8,004 bases of DNA from the NCBI GenBank assembly GCA_005877705.1, contig VBNY01000260.1, positions 1 to 8,004 on the forward strand, given 5' to 3'. The notes below the pieces were generated by a model. That model did not search any database. It saw only the letters and a list, made by a program, of their open reading frames with translations, and was not told the origin of the DNA. This document shows, in pieces, positions 1 through 6,768 of the stretch. Both the position numbers and the translations under genes were made by a program. The stretch is from Gammaproteobacteria bacterium (GTDB lineage Bacteria; Pseudomonadota; Gammaproteobacteria; Steroidobacterales; Steroidobacteraceae). Positions within the stretch are counted from its first letter, which is position 1, and the number at the start of each line of letters is the position of its first letter.

Positions 1-671
1 CATCGCTGTACGGCGTGCAGCTGCTCGTATACACCAACCGCGAAGGGATCGCCCGCGGCATCAATCCGATCACATCAGGGTCCCAGCTTCATACCCAAGT
101 GATGAAGACCGAGGCGCTCAAGCAGGCGCTCGATAAATGGCAGTTCAACGCGGCCTTCGGCGGAGCCCGCCGCGATGAGGAAAAGAGCCGCGCCAAGGAG
201 CGCGTGTTCTCGTTCCGGTCGGCGGGCCACGTCTGGGACCCGCGCAATCAGCGTCCTGAGCTCTGGAGTCTTTACAACACTCGCATCAGCAAGGGAGAGA
301 CGATCCGCGTATTCCCGCTCTCGAACTGGACCGAGCTCGACATCTGGCAGTACACCCGGGCGCAGGATATTCCCGTGGTGCCACTGTACTTCGCCGCGCC
401 CCGGCCGGTGGTCGCCCGCGACGGCCAGCTGATCATGCGGGACGATGACCGCATGCCGCTGCTCGCGGGCGAAGTCGAGGAGACGCGCATGGTGCGCTTC
501 AGGTCGTTGGGCTGCTACCCGCTGTCGGCCGCCATCGAGAGCAGCGCCACGACGCTCGATGACATCATCGAAGAGATGCTCGCCACGCGTACCTCCGAAC
601 GCTCCGGGCGTCTCATCGACCATGATGAGAGCGGCTCGATGGAGAAGAAAAAGCGCGAGGGCTACTTCTGA
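1..671 (+). CDS. cysD: Sulfate adenylyltransferase subunit 2 (CysD), 5'-truncated by the window edge
   Basis: This is the catalytic (ATP pyrophosphatase-type) subunit of the heterodimeric ATP sulfurylase. With CysN it makes adenylylsulfate (APS) and pyrophosphate from sulfate and ATP in the cytoplasm, the first activation step of sulfate assimilation. The reading frame is already open at base 3 and gives 222 residues before the TGA at 669-671. CysD is usually about 300 residues, so some 80 residues, including the N-terminal PP-loop, lie upstream of the window. The GTG at 15 is internal and is not the start. Family hallmarks seen are AFGGARRDEEKSRAKER, the segment SNWTELDIWQY, the RSLGCYPLS segment and the C-terminal ending KKKREGYF, which closely matches known CysD tails. 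Its stop overlaps the cysNC start by one base (TGATG), implying an operon and translational coupling. The identification is near certain; nothing upstream, such as a promoter, can be judged. Confidence 0.96.
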   Translation, partial: SLYGVQLLVYTNREGIARGINPITSGSQLHTQVMKTEALKQALDKWQFNAAFGGARRDEEKSRAKERVFSFRSAGHVWDPRNQRPELWSLYNTRISKGETIRVFPLSNWTELDIWQYTRAQDIPVVPLYFAAPRPVVARDGQLIMRDDDRMPLLAGEVEETRMVRFRSLGCYPLSAAIESSATTLDDIIEEMLATRTSERSGRLIDHDESGSMEKKKREGYF

Positions 672-2569
672 TGATTGCGCACACGCCCCAGCACGTCAGC
701 GTCAGCTCGGGAGGGGTGGACGGCCCCGCCAAGGGACTGCTGCGCTTTCTGACCTGCGGCTCGGTGGACGACGGCAAATCGACGCTCATCGGCAGACTCC
801 TGTACGACACCCAGCTGATACTCGAGGACCAGCTCGCCGCCCTCGAGCGCGACAGCCGCAAGCACGGCACAACCGATGGCGACATCGATTTCGCGTTGCT
901 CGTCGATGGCCTGGAGGCCGAGCGTGAACAGGGCATCACCATCGATGTGGCGTACCGGTTTTTCACCACGCCGCGGCGCGCGTTCATAGTGGCGGATGCG
1001 CCCGGACACGAGCAATACACGCGCAACATGGCGACCGGGGCGTCCAACTCCGACGCCGCCGTGATCCTGATCGATGCTCGCAAGGGTGTGCTCACGCAGA
1101 CGCGCCGGCACAGCTACATCTGTTCGCTGCTCGGCATACGCCACATCGTGGTCGCCGTGAACAAGATCGACCTGGCGGAGTTCTCGGGCGAGCGCTTTCA
1201 TCACATCGTCGGCGACTTCCTGGGCTTCGCCCAATCGCTGCAGTTCGCCTCGATTACCCCGATTCCGGTGTCGGCGCGCTTCGGTGACAACATCACGCGC
1301 CATTCGGAGCGCATGTGCTGGTACGACGGCCCGACCCTGCTCGAGCACCTCGAGGGCCTCGAAGTCGATCACGGTCTCGAGGCGAAGCCGTTGCGCTTTC
1401 CGGTGCAGTGGGTGAACCGCCCGAATCTGGACTTCCGCGGCTTCGCGGGCACTGTCACATCCGGAACCGTCAAGCCCGGAGATCGCGTGGTGGTGGCCGC
1501 CTCGGGCAAGGAGTCGAGCGTCGCGCGTATCGTGACGGCGGACGGAGATAGATCCGAGGCGCGCGCGGGAGATGCCATAACACTCACTCTCGCCGATGAG
1601 CTGGATGTCGCCCGCGGCGATCTGATCGCGCGTGCCGACAGCCGCCCCGAAGTCGTCGATCAGTTCGCCGCCCACGTGTTGTGGATGGCGGAAGACGCCA
1701 TGCTGCCCGGACGTTCCTATCTCATGCGCATCGGCACGAAGTACCTGCCGGCGCGGATCACGAGTCTCAGGCACAAGGTCGATGTGAACACCCTCGAGCA
1801 CATCGCCGCCAGGACGCTGGGCCTGAACGAGATCGGATTGTGCAATGTCGCGACGGCCGCGCCGGTCGCCTTCGATCCTTACTCGGAGAACCGCGCGACC
1901 GGGGCTTTCATTCTGATCGATCGCTTCACGAACGCGACTGCCGGCGCCGGGATGATCACGTTCGGCCTGCGCCGCGCGACCAACGTTCACCGCCAGAGCG
2001 TGCTGGTGGACAAGGCCTCGCGAGTGCAATTGAACGGACACCGGCCGGCGATTCTCTGGTTCACGGGTCTGTCGGGCTCGGGCAAGAGCACGATCGCCAA
2101 CATCGTGGAGCGCGAGCTGCATGCGCACGGTGCGCATACGTACATGCTCGACGGCGACAACGTGCGGCACGGCTTGAATCGCGACCTCGGGTTCACCGAC
2201 GCCGACCGCGTCGAGAACATCCGCCGTGTCGGGGAGGTAGCCAGGCTGTTCGTCGATGCCGGCACGATCGTGCTGTGCTCTTTCATCTCGCCGTTCCGCG
2301 CCGAGCGACGCATGGTTCGCGAGCTGGTGAGTGGTGACGAATTCATCGAGATCTACCTCGACACACCGCTTAAGGAGTGCATGCGCCGCGACCCGAAAGG
2401 GCTGTACGCGCGCGCCAAGGAAGGCAAGATCAAGAACTTCACCGGCCTCGATTCGCCGTACGAAGTGCCGGAGAACCCGGAAATCGTCGTGGACACGAGC
2501 CAAGGGTCGGCGGAGGAGGCCGCACGGCGCATCATCGCCGCATTGAAGGAACGGCAGGTCATCGGCTAG
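671..2569 (+). CDS. cysNC: Bifunctional sulfate adenylyltransferase subunit 1 / adenylylsulfate kinase (CysNC fusion)
   Basis: A 632-aa fusion of the GTPase subunit of ATP sulfurylase (CysN, about residues 25-435) and APS kinase (CysC, about 455-632). CysN uses GTP hydrolysis to drive APS formation by CysD; CysC phosphorylates APS to PAPS. Visible CysN motifs are the P-loop GSVDDGKST at 30-38, the switch region EREQGITIDVAYRFF at about 84-98, DAPGH at 109-113 and NKID at 164-167, followed by the translation-factor-like beta-barrel domains. Visible CysC motifs are a second P-loop GLSGSGKST at 466-474, DGDNVR at 494-499, SFISPF with Ser540 (the position equivalent to the phosphorylated Ser of CysC), and the KGLYARAKEGKIKNFTG substrate/lid region. 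The ATG at 671 overlaps the cysD stop; GAGGG at 657-661 is a plausible ribosome binding site. Both P-loops are intact, so both activities are expected. The TAG stop (2567-2569) overlaps the stop of the convergent gene on the other strand. Fusion versus separate cysN and cysC genes varies between proteobacterial lineages. Confidence 0.97.
   Translation: MIAHTPQHVSVSSGGVDGPAKGLLRFLTCGSVDDGKSTLIGRLLYDTQLILEDQLAALERDSRKHGTTDGDIDFALLVDGLEAEREQGITIDVAYRFFTTPRRAFIVADAPGHEQYTRNMATGASNSDAAVILIDARKGVLTQTRRHSYICSLLGIRHIVVAVNKIDLAEFSGERFHHIVGDFLGFAQSLQFASITPIPVSARFGDNITRHSERMCWYDGPTLLEHLEGLEVDHGLEAKPLRFPVQWVNRPNLDFRGFAGTVTSGTVKPGDRVVVAASGKESSVARIVTADGDRSEARAGDAITLTLADELDVARGDLIARADSRPEVVDQFAAHVLWMAEDAMLPGRSYLMRIGTKYLPARITSLRHKVDVNTLEHIAARTLGLNEIGLCNVATAAPVAFDPYSENRATGAFILIDRFTNATAGAGMITFGLRRATNVHRQSVLVDKASRVQLNGHRPAILWFTGLSGSGKSTIANIVERELHAHGAHTYMLDGDNVRHGLNRDLGFTDADRVENIRRVGEVARLFVDAGTIVLCSFISPFRAERRMVRELVSGDEFIEIYLDTPLKECMRRDPKGLYARAKEGKIKNFTGLDSPYEVPENPEIVVDTSQGSAEEAARRIIAALKERQVIG
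2566..2569. other. Shared stop-codon overlap of two convergent genes (CTAG)
   Basis: The cysNC stop TAG is at 2567-2569 and the stop of the minus-strand oxidoreductase is TAG read from 2568 to 2566. Both are contained in the self-complementary tetramer CTAG. There is no intergenic space, so any terminator for either transcript must lie within the other gene's coding sequence. Confidence 0.95.
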
Positions 2570-3669
2570 CCGCTAGCAGTTGCGACCTGCAGCACGTGCT
2601 CGGCCAACGCGAGCGACGCCGTCAGGCCCGGCGATTCGATTCCAAACAGGTGTACGACGCCGGCGACCCCGTGAGTCTGCGGCCCGTCGATACGAAAGTC
2701 CGCGGCCGCCTCCAGCGGACCGGCGATCTTCGGGCGAATGCCGGCATACGCCGGCTGCAAGGCGCCGGGCGCGAGCTGCGGCCAGAACGCCCGGATCCCC
2801 GCGTAGAACCGCTCGGCTCGACGCGGATCCACGGCGTAGTCGCACTGCTCGACCCACTGCACGTCCGGGCCAAAGCGCGCCCGGCCGGCGAGATCCAGTG
2901 TCAGGTGCACGCCGAGACCGTCCGGCCCAGGTAGCGGATAGATGAGCCGCTGAAACGGCGAGCGTCCGGTGAGCGCGAAGTAGCTGCCCTTCGCGAAGTA
3001 TGGCGTTGGGATATGCTCGGGTGGAAAGCCTTCCATCAGGCGCGCCACCTCAGGTGCGCGCAGCCCAGCGCAGTTCACGAGCATTGCCGCGCGCAACGTC
3101 GGTTCCTGTCCATTGACGGCGATGAGAACCGCATTGCGCTCGAGCCGCATGCGCATCACGCGACTTTCGCAGACCAGAGTCGCTCCGTGACTCTGCGCCT
3201 GGCCGAGCAACGCAAGCATGTAGGCGTGTGAATCGATGATGCCCGTCAACGGGGAATGCAGCGCTGCGGCGCACGCGAGCTGGGGCTCGAGCGCGAGCGC
3301 CTGCGCGCGGCTCAGGGGTTCGAGCTGCACGCCGTTGGCGCGTGCCGCCTCTTGCAGGCCCGACAGCCTGGCAAGCTGCGCTTCGGAAGTGGCCACGATG
3401 AGCTTGCCGCAACGGCGATGGGGTATTCCATAGCGGTCGCAGAACTCGTACAGCAGATCACGCCCCGCCACGCAGGTCTGCGCCTTGAGAGAGCCCGGCG
3501 GATAATAGATGCCCGCGTGGATGACCTCGCTGTTGCGCGAGCTGGTCTCGGTGCCGAACGTTGCGGCGGCCTCGAGCAGCAAGGTCTCATGACCCTGCCG
3601 GGCGAACGCGCGCGCCACCGCGAGCCCGACGACACCCGCACCGATGACGGCCACCTCGACATTGTCCAC
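2566..3669 (-). CDS. lhgO: FAD-dependent oxidoreductase, L-2-hydroxyglutarate oxidase (LhgO/L2HGDH) family
   Basis: This encodes 367 aa from a GTG start at 3669. The family (DAO-fold FAD enzymes) oxidises L-2-hydroxyglutarate to 2-oxoglutarate, with electrons passing to oxygen or the respiratory chain. The N-terminus has the dinucleotide-binding motif GAGVVG at residues 10-15 and the ribose-binding Glu33 at the end of LLLE. The family signature SRNSEVIHAGIYYP spans about 44-57, directly followed by PGSLKA. Near the C-terminus GIESPGLTASLALAEHV closes the FAD site. At 367 aa it is shorter than E. coli LhgO (about 420 aa) but similar to a common proteobacterial subgroup annotated only as FAD-dependent oxidoreductase, so the exact 2-hydroxyacid substrate is inferred. 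No transmembrane segment is obvious. The start is uncertain: no clear Shine-Dalgarno precedes GTG 3669, and the frame stays open upstream to an ATG at 3756. I prefer 3669 because family proteins begin just before the GxGxxG strand. The gene is divergent from the beta-oxidation operon and convergent with cysNC. Confidence 0.85.
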   Translation of the reverse strand: MDNVEVAVIGAGVVGLAVARAFARQGHETLLLEAAATFGTETSSRNSEVIHAGIYYPPGSLKAQTCVAGRDLLYEFCDRYGIPHRRCGKLIVATSEAQLARLSGLQEAARANGVQLEPLSRAQALALEPQLACAAALHSPLTGIIDSHAYMLALLGQAQSHGATLVCESRVMRMRLERNAVLIAVNGQEPTLRAAMLVNCAGLRAPEVARLMEGFPPEHIPTPYFAKGSYFALTGRSPFQRLIYPLPGPDGLGVHLTLDLAGRARFGPDVQWVEQCDYAVDPRRAERFYAGIRAFWPQLAPGALQPAYAGIRPKIAGPLEAAADFRIDGPQTHGVAGVVHLFGIESPGLTASLALAEHVLQVATASG

Positions 3670-3780
3670 ATTGCCAAGTGTATTCGGTTGGCCGGCGGAT
3701 CGGCAGCGCTGACAAGCGCAGCACAGCTCGCACCAATCGGGCGTCCCGCATATCATCCACTGCCCCACTAGGAGAGTGTC
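3670..3780. promoter_or_regulatory. Divergent intergenic region between the LhgO-type gene and the beta-oxidation operon
   Basis: These 111 bases separate two divergently transcribed genes, so promoters in both directions should lie here or in the flanking gene ends. I see TATCAT at 3751-3756 (one mismatch from a -10 hexamer for rightward transcription) but no matching -35 at 16-18 bp. There is a CTGACA at 3710-3715 that is too far upstream to pair with it. The palindrome CAGCGCTG at 3705-3712 could be part of an operator, but an 8-bp palindrome is weak evidence. I do not recognise a FadR- or PsrA-like site. The shared location is consistent with co-regulation of the two transcripts, which is inference. 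Confidence 0.45.
3770..3776 (+). promoter_or_regulatory. Ribosome binding site of the beta-oxidation gene, fixing a GTG start
   Basis: AGGAGAG lies just before the GTG at 3781, with about 6 bases between the AGGAG core and the start codon. It supports GTG 3781 over the in-frame GTG at 3790, which would sit too far from it. Confidence 0.75.
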
Positions 3781-5862
3781 GTGCCGGCAGTGAACTACCG
3801 CCCCGACGGTGATGTTGTCGTTCTGCAGATCGACAATCCACCGGTCAACGCACTGAGTCTCGCGGTGCGCGAGGGGCTGACGGATGGGCTCAGGCGAGCA
3901 GCGGCCGATACCGCCGTCAAGGCCATCGTCGTCGCCGGCGCGAGGGGCAGCTTCGCCGCCGGCGCGGACATCAACGAGATCGCCTCCGGGCTCGTGCTGA
4001 AATCGCCGATCACGCGCGAGATACAGGCGCAGATGGAGGCGACACCCAAGCCGATCGTCGCGGCGATCGAGGGCGCCGCGCTCGGCGGCGGGTTGGAGCT
4101 TGCGCTCGCGTGCCATTGGCGGATCGCCGCGAACGGCGCCAAAGTCGGCTTGCCCGAGGTGAAGCTCGGTCTGATCCCCGGTGCCGGCGGAACTCAACGC
4201 TTCACACGTCTCACCGGGCCGGAGGCGGCTCTCGAAGCGATTACGTCTGGCGCACACCTTCCCGCGCCTCGCGCACTCGAGCTGGGCGTCGTTGACGCAC
4301 TGGCCGATGATGTCGTGGGCGAGGCCGTGCGGTTCGCGCGCCGGGTGGTGCAGGAAAAGAGGCCGCTGCGAATCGCGAGCGATGTGGCGGAGCGGATCAC
4401 GGGAGTCAATCCTGAAGTGTTCGCGGCGTTCCGCAAGAAAATCGAGCCCAAGGCGCGCGGCCAGCTGGCGCCCTGGAGAATCATCGACAGTATCGAGGCG
4501 GCCTGCATGCGGCCGAAGGAGGAAGCGTTCCGCCTCGAACGCGAATACTTCAATGAGTGCCGCGATAGCCCGCAGCGCGAGGCGCTCGTGCACGTGTTCT
4601 TCGCGGAACGCGAGGCCCGCAAGATTCCCGACGTGCCCGCCGATGTGGAGCCGCTTGCGGTGCGCAGAGTCGCAGTCGTCGGAGCGGGCACGATGGGCGG
4701 CGGTATCGCCATGTGCTTCGCCAACGCCGGCATCCCTGTCAGCTTGCTGGACGTTACCCGGGAAGCGCTCGATCGCGGGCTGGGTGCCATCCGCAAGAAC
4801 TACGCAGCCTCCGTGGCGCGCGGCAGTCTCACGCAGCAGCGCATGGACGAGGCGCTGTCGCTCATCCGGGGCGTCACCGAGTACGAGGCGCTCGTGGATG
4901 CGGACATCATCATCGAAGCCGTCTTCGAGGACCTGCAGGTCAAGAAGGAAGTATTCGCCAATTTCGAGCGAGTCGCTGCAGCGCATGCCATCCTGGCAAC
5001 GAACACCTCCTCGCTGGACATCGATGCGATCGCCGCGACGACGTCGCGGCCGGAGAAGGTGGTTGGCACCCATTTCTTCAGCCCGGCGAACGTCATGAGG
5101 CTGCTCGAGAACGTGCGCGGCACGCGCACCTCGCCGCAAACGATCGCCACCGTGATGGCGCTCGGCAAGACCTTGGGCAAGGTTCCCGTGCTGGCCGGCA
5201 ACTGCGACGGCTTCATCGGCAACCGCATGCTGCAGTTCTACGGCGCCGAGGCGGAATTCCTGCTGGAAGAGGGCGCCACGCCCGAGCAGATCGATGGCGT
5301 CATCGAGAGCTTCGGGTTTGCGATGGGACCGCTCGCCGTGCGCGACCTGGCCGGCAATGACGTCGGCTACCTCATCCGCAAGAGCCGCAAGCTCCCGCCG
5401 GACGAGCGCCGCTCGCCGCTGCTGCAGCGCCTGGTGGAACAGGGGCGCCTCGGACAGAAGACCGGCAAAGGCTTCTACCGTTACGAAGGGCGCACACGGA
5501 TTGCCGATCCCGAGGTCCTCGAGCTCATCGAGGGCGTCTCGCGCGAGCTCGGCATCGAGCGGCGTGAGATTGACGACCGGGAAATCCTCGAGCGGCTGCT
5601 GCACCCGCTCGTGAACGAGGGCGCGAGAATCGTGGACGAGGGCATCGCGCTGCGCGCGAGCGATATCGACGTCGTGTACGTCAATGGCTACGGGTTCCCG
5701 GCCTACAAGGGCGGTCCGATGTACTGGGCCGAGCGGGCCGGGTTGACACATGTCGTGGAAACCATGCGGCGGCTCGCCCCGAGCCACGGCGCGCGCTGGC
5801 GTCCGGCGCCGCTGTTGGAACGGCTGGCGGCATCCGGACAAGGTTGGAAGGGGGCGCAATGA
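3781..5862 (+). CDS. Bifunctional enoyl-CoA hydratase / 3-hydroxyacyl-CoA dehydrogenase (FadB/FadJ/EHHADH type)
   Basis: A 693-aa beta-oxidation enzyme that hydrates trans-2-enoyl-CoA and then oxidises the (3S)-hydroxyacyl-CoA to 3-ketoacyl-CoA with NAD+. The N-terminal crotonase domain (about 5-190) has AAGADINEIASG (oxyanion-hole region), GGGLEL with Glu106 and LPEVKLGLIPGAGGTQR with Glu126. These two Glu are 20 residues apart, as in rat mitochondrial hydratase (144/164). The NAD-binding domain has GAGTMGGGIA at 301-310. The dehydrogenase catalytic residues fit as Ser410, His431, Glu443 and Asn481, with the spacings of the human enzyme (21, 12 and 38). Two C-terminal dehydrogenase-type helical domains follow (about 475-567 and 600-690), the second carrying NGYGFPAYKGGPMYW. 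The length is near that of FadJ (about 714) and peroxisomal EHHADH (about 720). No thiolase (fadA/fadI) is next to it, so I cannot say which paralogue it is and give no symbol. The start is GTG with a good ribosome binding site. The stop overlaps the next start (ATGA). Confidence 0.94.
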   Translation: MPAVNYRPDGDVVVLQIDNPPVNALSLAVREGLTDGLRRAAADTAVKAIVVAGARGSFAAGADINEIASGLVLKSPITREIQAQMEATPKPIVAAIEGAALGGGLELALACHWRIAANGAKVGLPEVKLGLIPGAGGTQRFTRLTGPEAALEAITSGAHLPAPRALELGVVDALADDVVGEAVRFARRVVQEKRPLRIASDVAERITGVNPEVFAAFRKKIEPKARGQLAPWRIIDSIEAACMRPKEEAFRLEREYFNECRDSPQREALVHVFFAEREARKIPDVPADVEPLAVRRVAVVGAGTMGGGIAMCFANAGIPVSLLDVTREALDRGLGAIRKNYAASVARGSLTQQRMDEALSLIRGVTEYEALVDADIIIEAVFEDLQVKKEVFANFERVAAAHAILATNTSSLDIDAIAATTSRPEKVVGTHFFSPANVMRLLENVRGTRTSPQTIATVMALGKTLGKVPVLAGNCDGFIGNRMLQFYGAEAEFLLEEGATPEQIDGVIESFGFAMGPLAVRDLAGNDVGYLIRKSRKLPPDERRSPLLQRLVEQGRLGQKTGKGFYRYEGRTRIADPEVLELIEGVSRELGIERREIDDREILERLLHPLVNEGARIVDEGIALRASDIDVVYVNGYGFPAYKGGPMYWAERAGLTHVVETMRRLAPSHGARWRPAPLLERLAASGQGWKGAQ
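5846..5854 (+). promoter_or_regulatory. Ribosome binding site of the aldo/keto reductase, deciding its start
   Basis: A purine run GGAAGGGGG ends four bases before the ATG at 5859. It lies inside the last codons of the upstream gene and supports ATG 5859 over the in-frame TTG at 5844, giving an ATGA start/stop overlap with the upstream stop. Confidence 0.65.
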
Positions 5863-6671
5863 AATCCACCGCGAATGCGGCTGCGGCCGGTCAGCTCGTG
5901 CTGGGTGTCGACCTGACAGTGAACCGTCTCGGCTTCGGAGCCATGCGGATCACCGTGCAGCGAGCGGTGCAGCTCGGCGTGAACTTCATCGATACCGCCG
6001 ATTCGTACGGGCCCGAAGTGAGCGAGCAGCTCATCGCGCGGGCGCTGTACCCCTATTCGCCGGAGCTCGTGATCGCGACGAAAGGCGGTCTCACGCGTCC
6101 CGGCCCGGACGTCTGGAATCGCAACGCGCGCCCCGAGCATCTGCGCGAGTCCTGCGAGGCCAGTCTGCGTCGCCTGCGGCGCGAGCGCATCGACGTTTAC
6201 CAGCTGCACGCGCCGGACCCGCGCGTACCGCTGGCAGAGTCCATCGGCGAGCTCGTCCGCCTGCAGGGTGAGGGCAAGATCCGGCACATCGGGGTCTGCA
6301 ACGTCAGCCTCGACGAGCTCAAGCGCGCCCAGCGGCTCACTCCGATCGTGTCGGTTCAGAATCGCTATAACCTCGAGGATCGGCGCTCGGACGGGGTGCT
6401 CGAGCACTGCGAGAGTGAGGCGATTGCCTTCATCCCCTGGGCGCCGCTCGGCTCGGGTCGCCACGCAAGCGCTGCGGGCGAGATGCGAGCGCTGGCGCGC
6501 GTCGCCGAGCGCCACAAGGTGACCGTCGGGCAGGCCGCCATCGCCTGGCTCCTGGAGCGCTCGACGGTGATGTTGCCGATCCCGGGCACCGCCTCGATCC
6601 AACATCTCGAGGAAAATATTGCCGCTGCATCCGTGCGCCTCACCCCGGAGGACATGCACGAGCTGGGTTGA
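5859..6671 (+). CDS. Aldo/keto reductase, apparently missing about 20 residues near the N-terminus
   Basis: A 270-aa cytoplasmic NAD(P)H-dependent oxidoreductase of the (beta/alpha)8 aldo/keto reductase superfamily, which reduces aldehydes or ketones to alcohols. The catalytic tetrad is visible: Asp45 and Tyr50 in FIDTADSYG, Lys75 in ATKGG and His117 in YQLHAPDP. IPGTASIQHLEEN near 241-253 is the usual C-terminal cofactor-phosphate region. Close relatives, as I remember them, read roughly MRIT, then a glycine-rich loop of the GIWG type with a Pro/Asp segment, then an alpha-1 helix, then RAVELGVNFIDTADSYG. Here MRIT (29-32) runs straight into VQRAVQLGVNF, so the loop and the start of helix 1, about 20 residues, are absent while the frame is kept. 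That loop contributes to the cofactor pocket, so activity may be altered. The gene is coupled to the beta-oxidation gene by ATGA overlap. The substrate is unknown; the pairing suggests a carbonyl compound linked to acyl-CoA degradation, which is inference. Confidence 0.9.
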   Translation: MKSTANAAAAGQLVLGVDLTVNRLGFGAMRITVQRAVQLGVNFIDTADSYGPEVSEQLIARALYPYSPELVIATKGGLTRPGPDVWNRNARPEHLRESCEASLRRLRRERIDVYQLHAPDPRVPLAESIGELVRLQGEGKIRHIGVCNVSLDELKRAQRLTPIVSVQNRYNLEDRRSDGVLEHCESEAIAFIPWAPLGSGRHASAAGEMRALARVAERHKVTVGQAAIAWLLERSTVMLPIPGTASIQHLEENIAAASVRLTPEDMHELG

Positions 6672-6768
6672 CGGAGCGACTCTTTCCGGGCGCACAAGGG
6701 GTGCCAAGCTGCCAACTTCCGTGTCGCTTCATGGTGCCAGACGGGGTGTCGTTGCAAGGGGAGGGGAG
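6672..6768 (+). other. Intergenic gap without a convincing terminator or promoter
   Basis: There are 97 bases between the aldo/keto reductase stop and the next start. GGCGCAC/GGTGCC at about 6689-6705 can form only a short imperfect hairpin and no T-run follows, so I do not call a terminator. TTGACG at 6668-6673 resembles a -35 hexamer but no -10-like hexamer lies 16-19 bp downstream. Read-through from the upstream operon or a promoter not recognisable by eye are both possible. Confidence 0.4.
6756..6766 (+). promoter_or_regulatory. Ribosome binding site of the TPR lipoprotein gene
   Basis: AAGGGGAGGGG immediately precedes the ATG at 6769, with GGAGG at 6760-6764 four bases from the start. 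It supports ATG 6769 over an in-frame GTG at 6721, as does the signal-peptide-like sequence that begins at 6769. Confidence 0.65.

Noticed and set aside
662..2503. A 613-codon open frame antisense to cysNC
   Set aside because: It has the same register effect: it is in direct codon register with cysNC, composition is biased, no domain is recognisable, and the sense gene is unmistakable.
3705..3712. CAGCGCTG palindrome as an operator in the divergent promoter region
   Set aside because: An 8-bp palindrome is common by chance in GC-rich DNA. No second copy or known operator consensus was seen, so it is only mentioned within the regulatory region.
3781..5859. A very long stop-free frame on the minus strand running from 5859 through the whole beta-oxidation gene into the LhgO-type gene (1097 codons in total)
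   Set aside because: Its codons lie exactly opposite the plus-strand codons, so it would be interrupted only by TTA, CTA or TCA in the sense gene. These codons are rare in GC-rich genomes and absent here. The translation has no recognisable domain until the true oxidoreductase begins near 3669.
6689..6705. Possible hairpin terminator after the aldo/keto reductase
   Set aside because: The stem is short with a wobble and a mismatch, and there is no downstream T-tract.
5703..6707. A 334-codon open frame antisense to the aldo/keto reductase and the end of the beta-oxidation gene
   Set aside because: It is in codon register with the sense reductase and explained by codon bias; it shows no motif or ribosome binding site of note.
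6721..6768. Upstream in-frame GTG (6721) as the start of the TPR lipoprotein
   Set aside because: It would put 16 charged and polar residues before the hydrophobic signal, and the strong purine-rich ribosome binding site points to ATG 6769.
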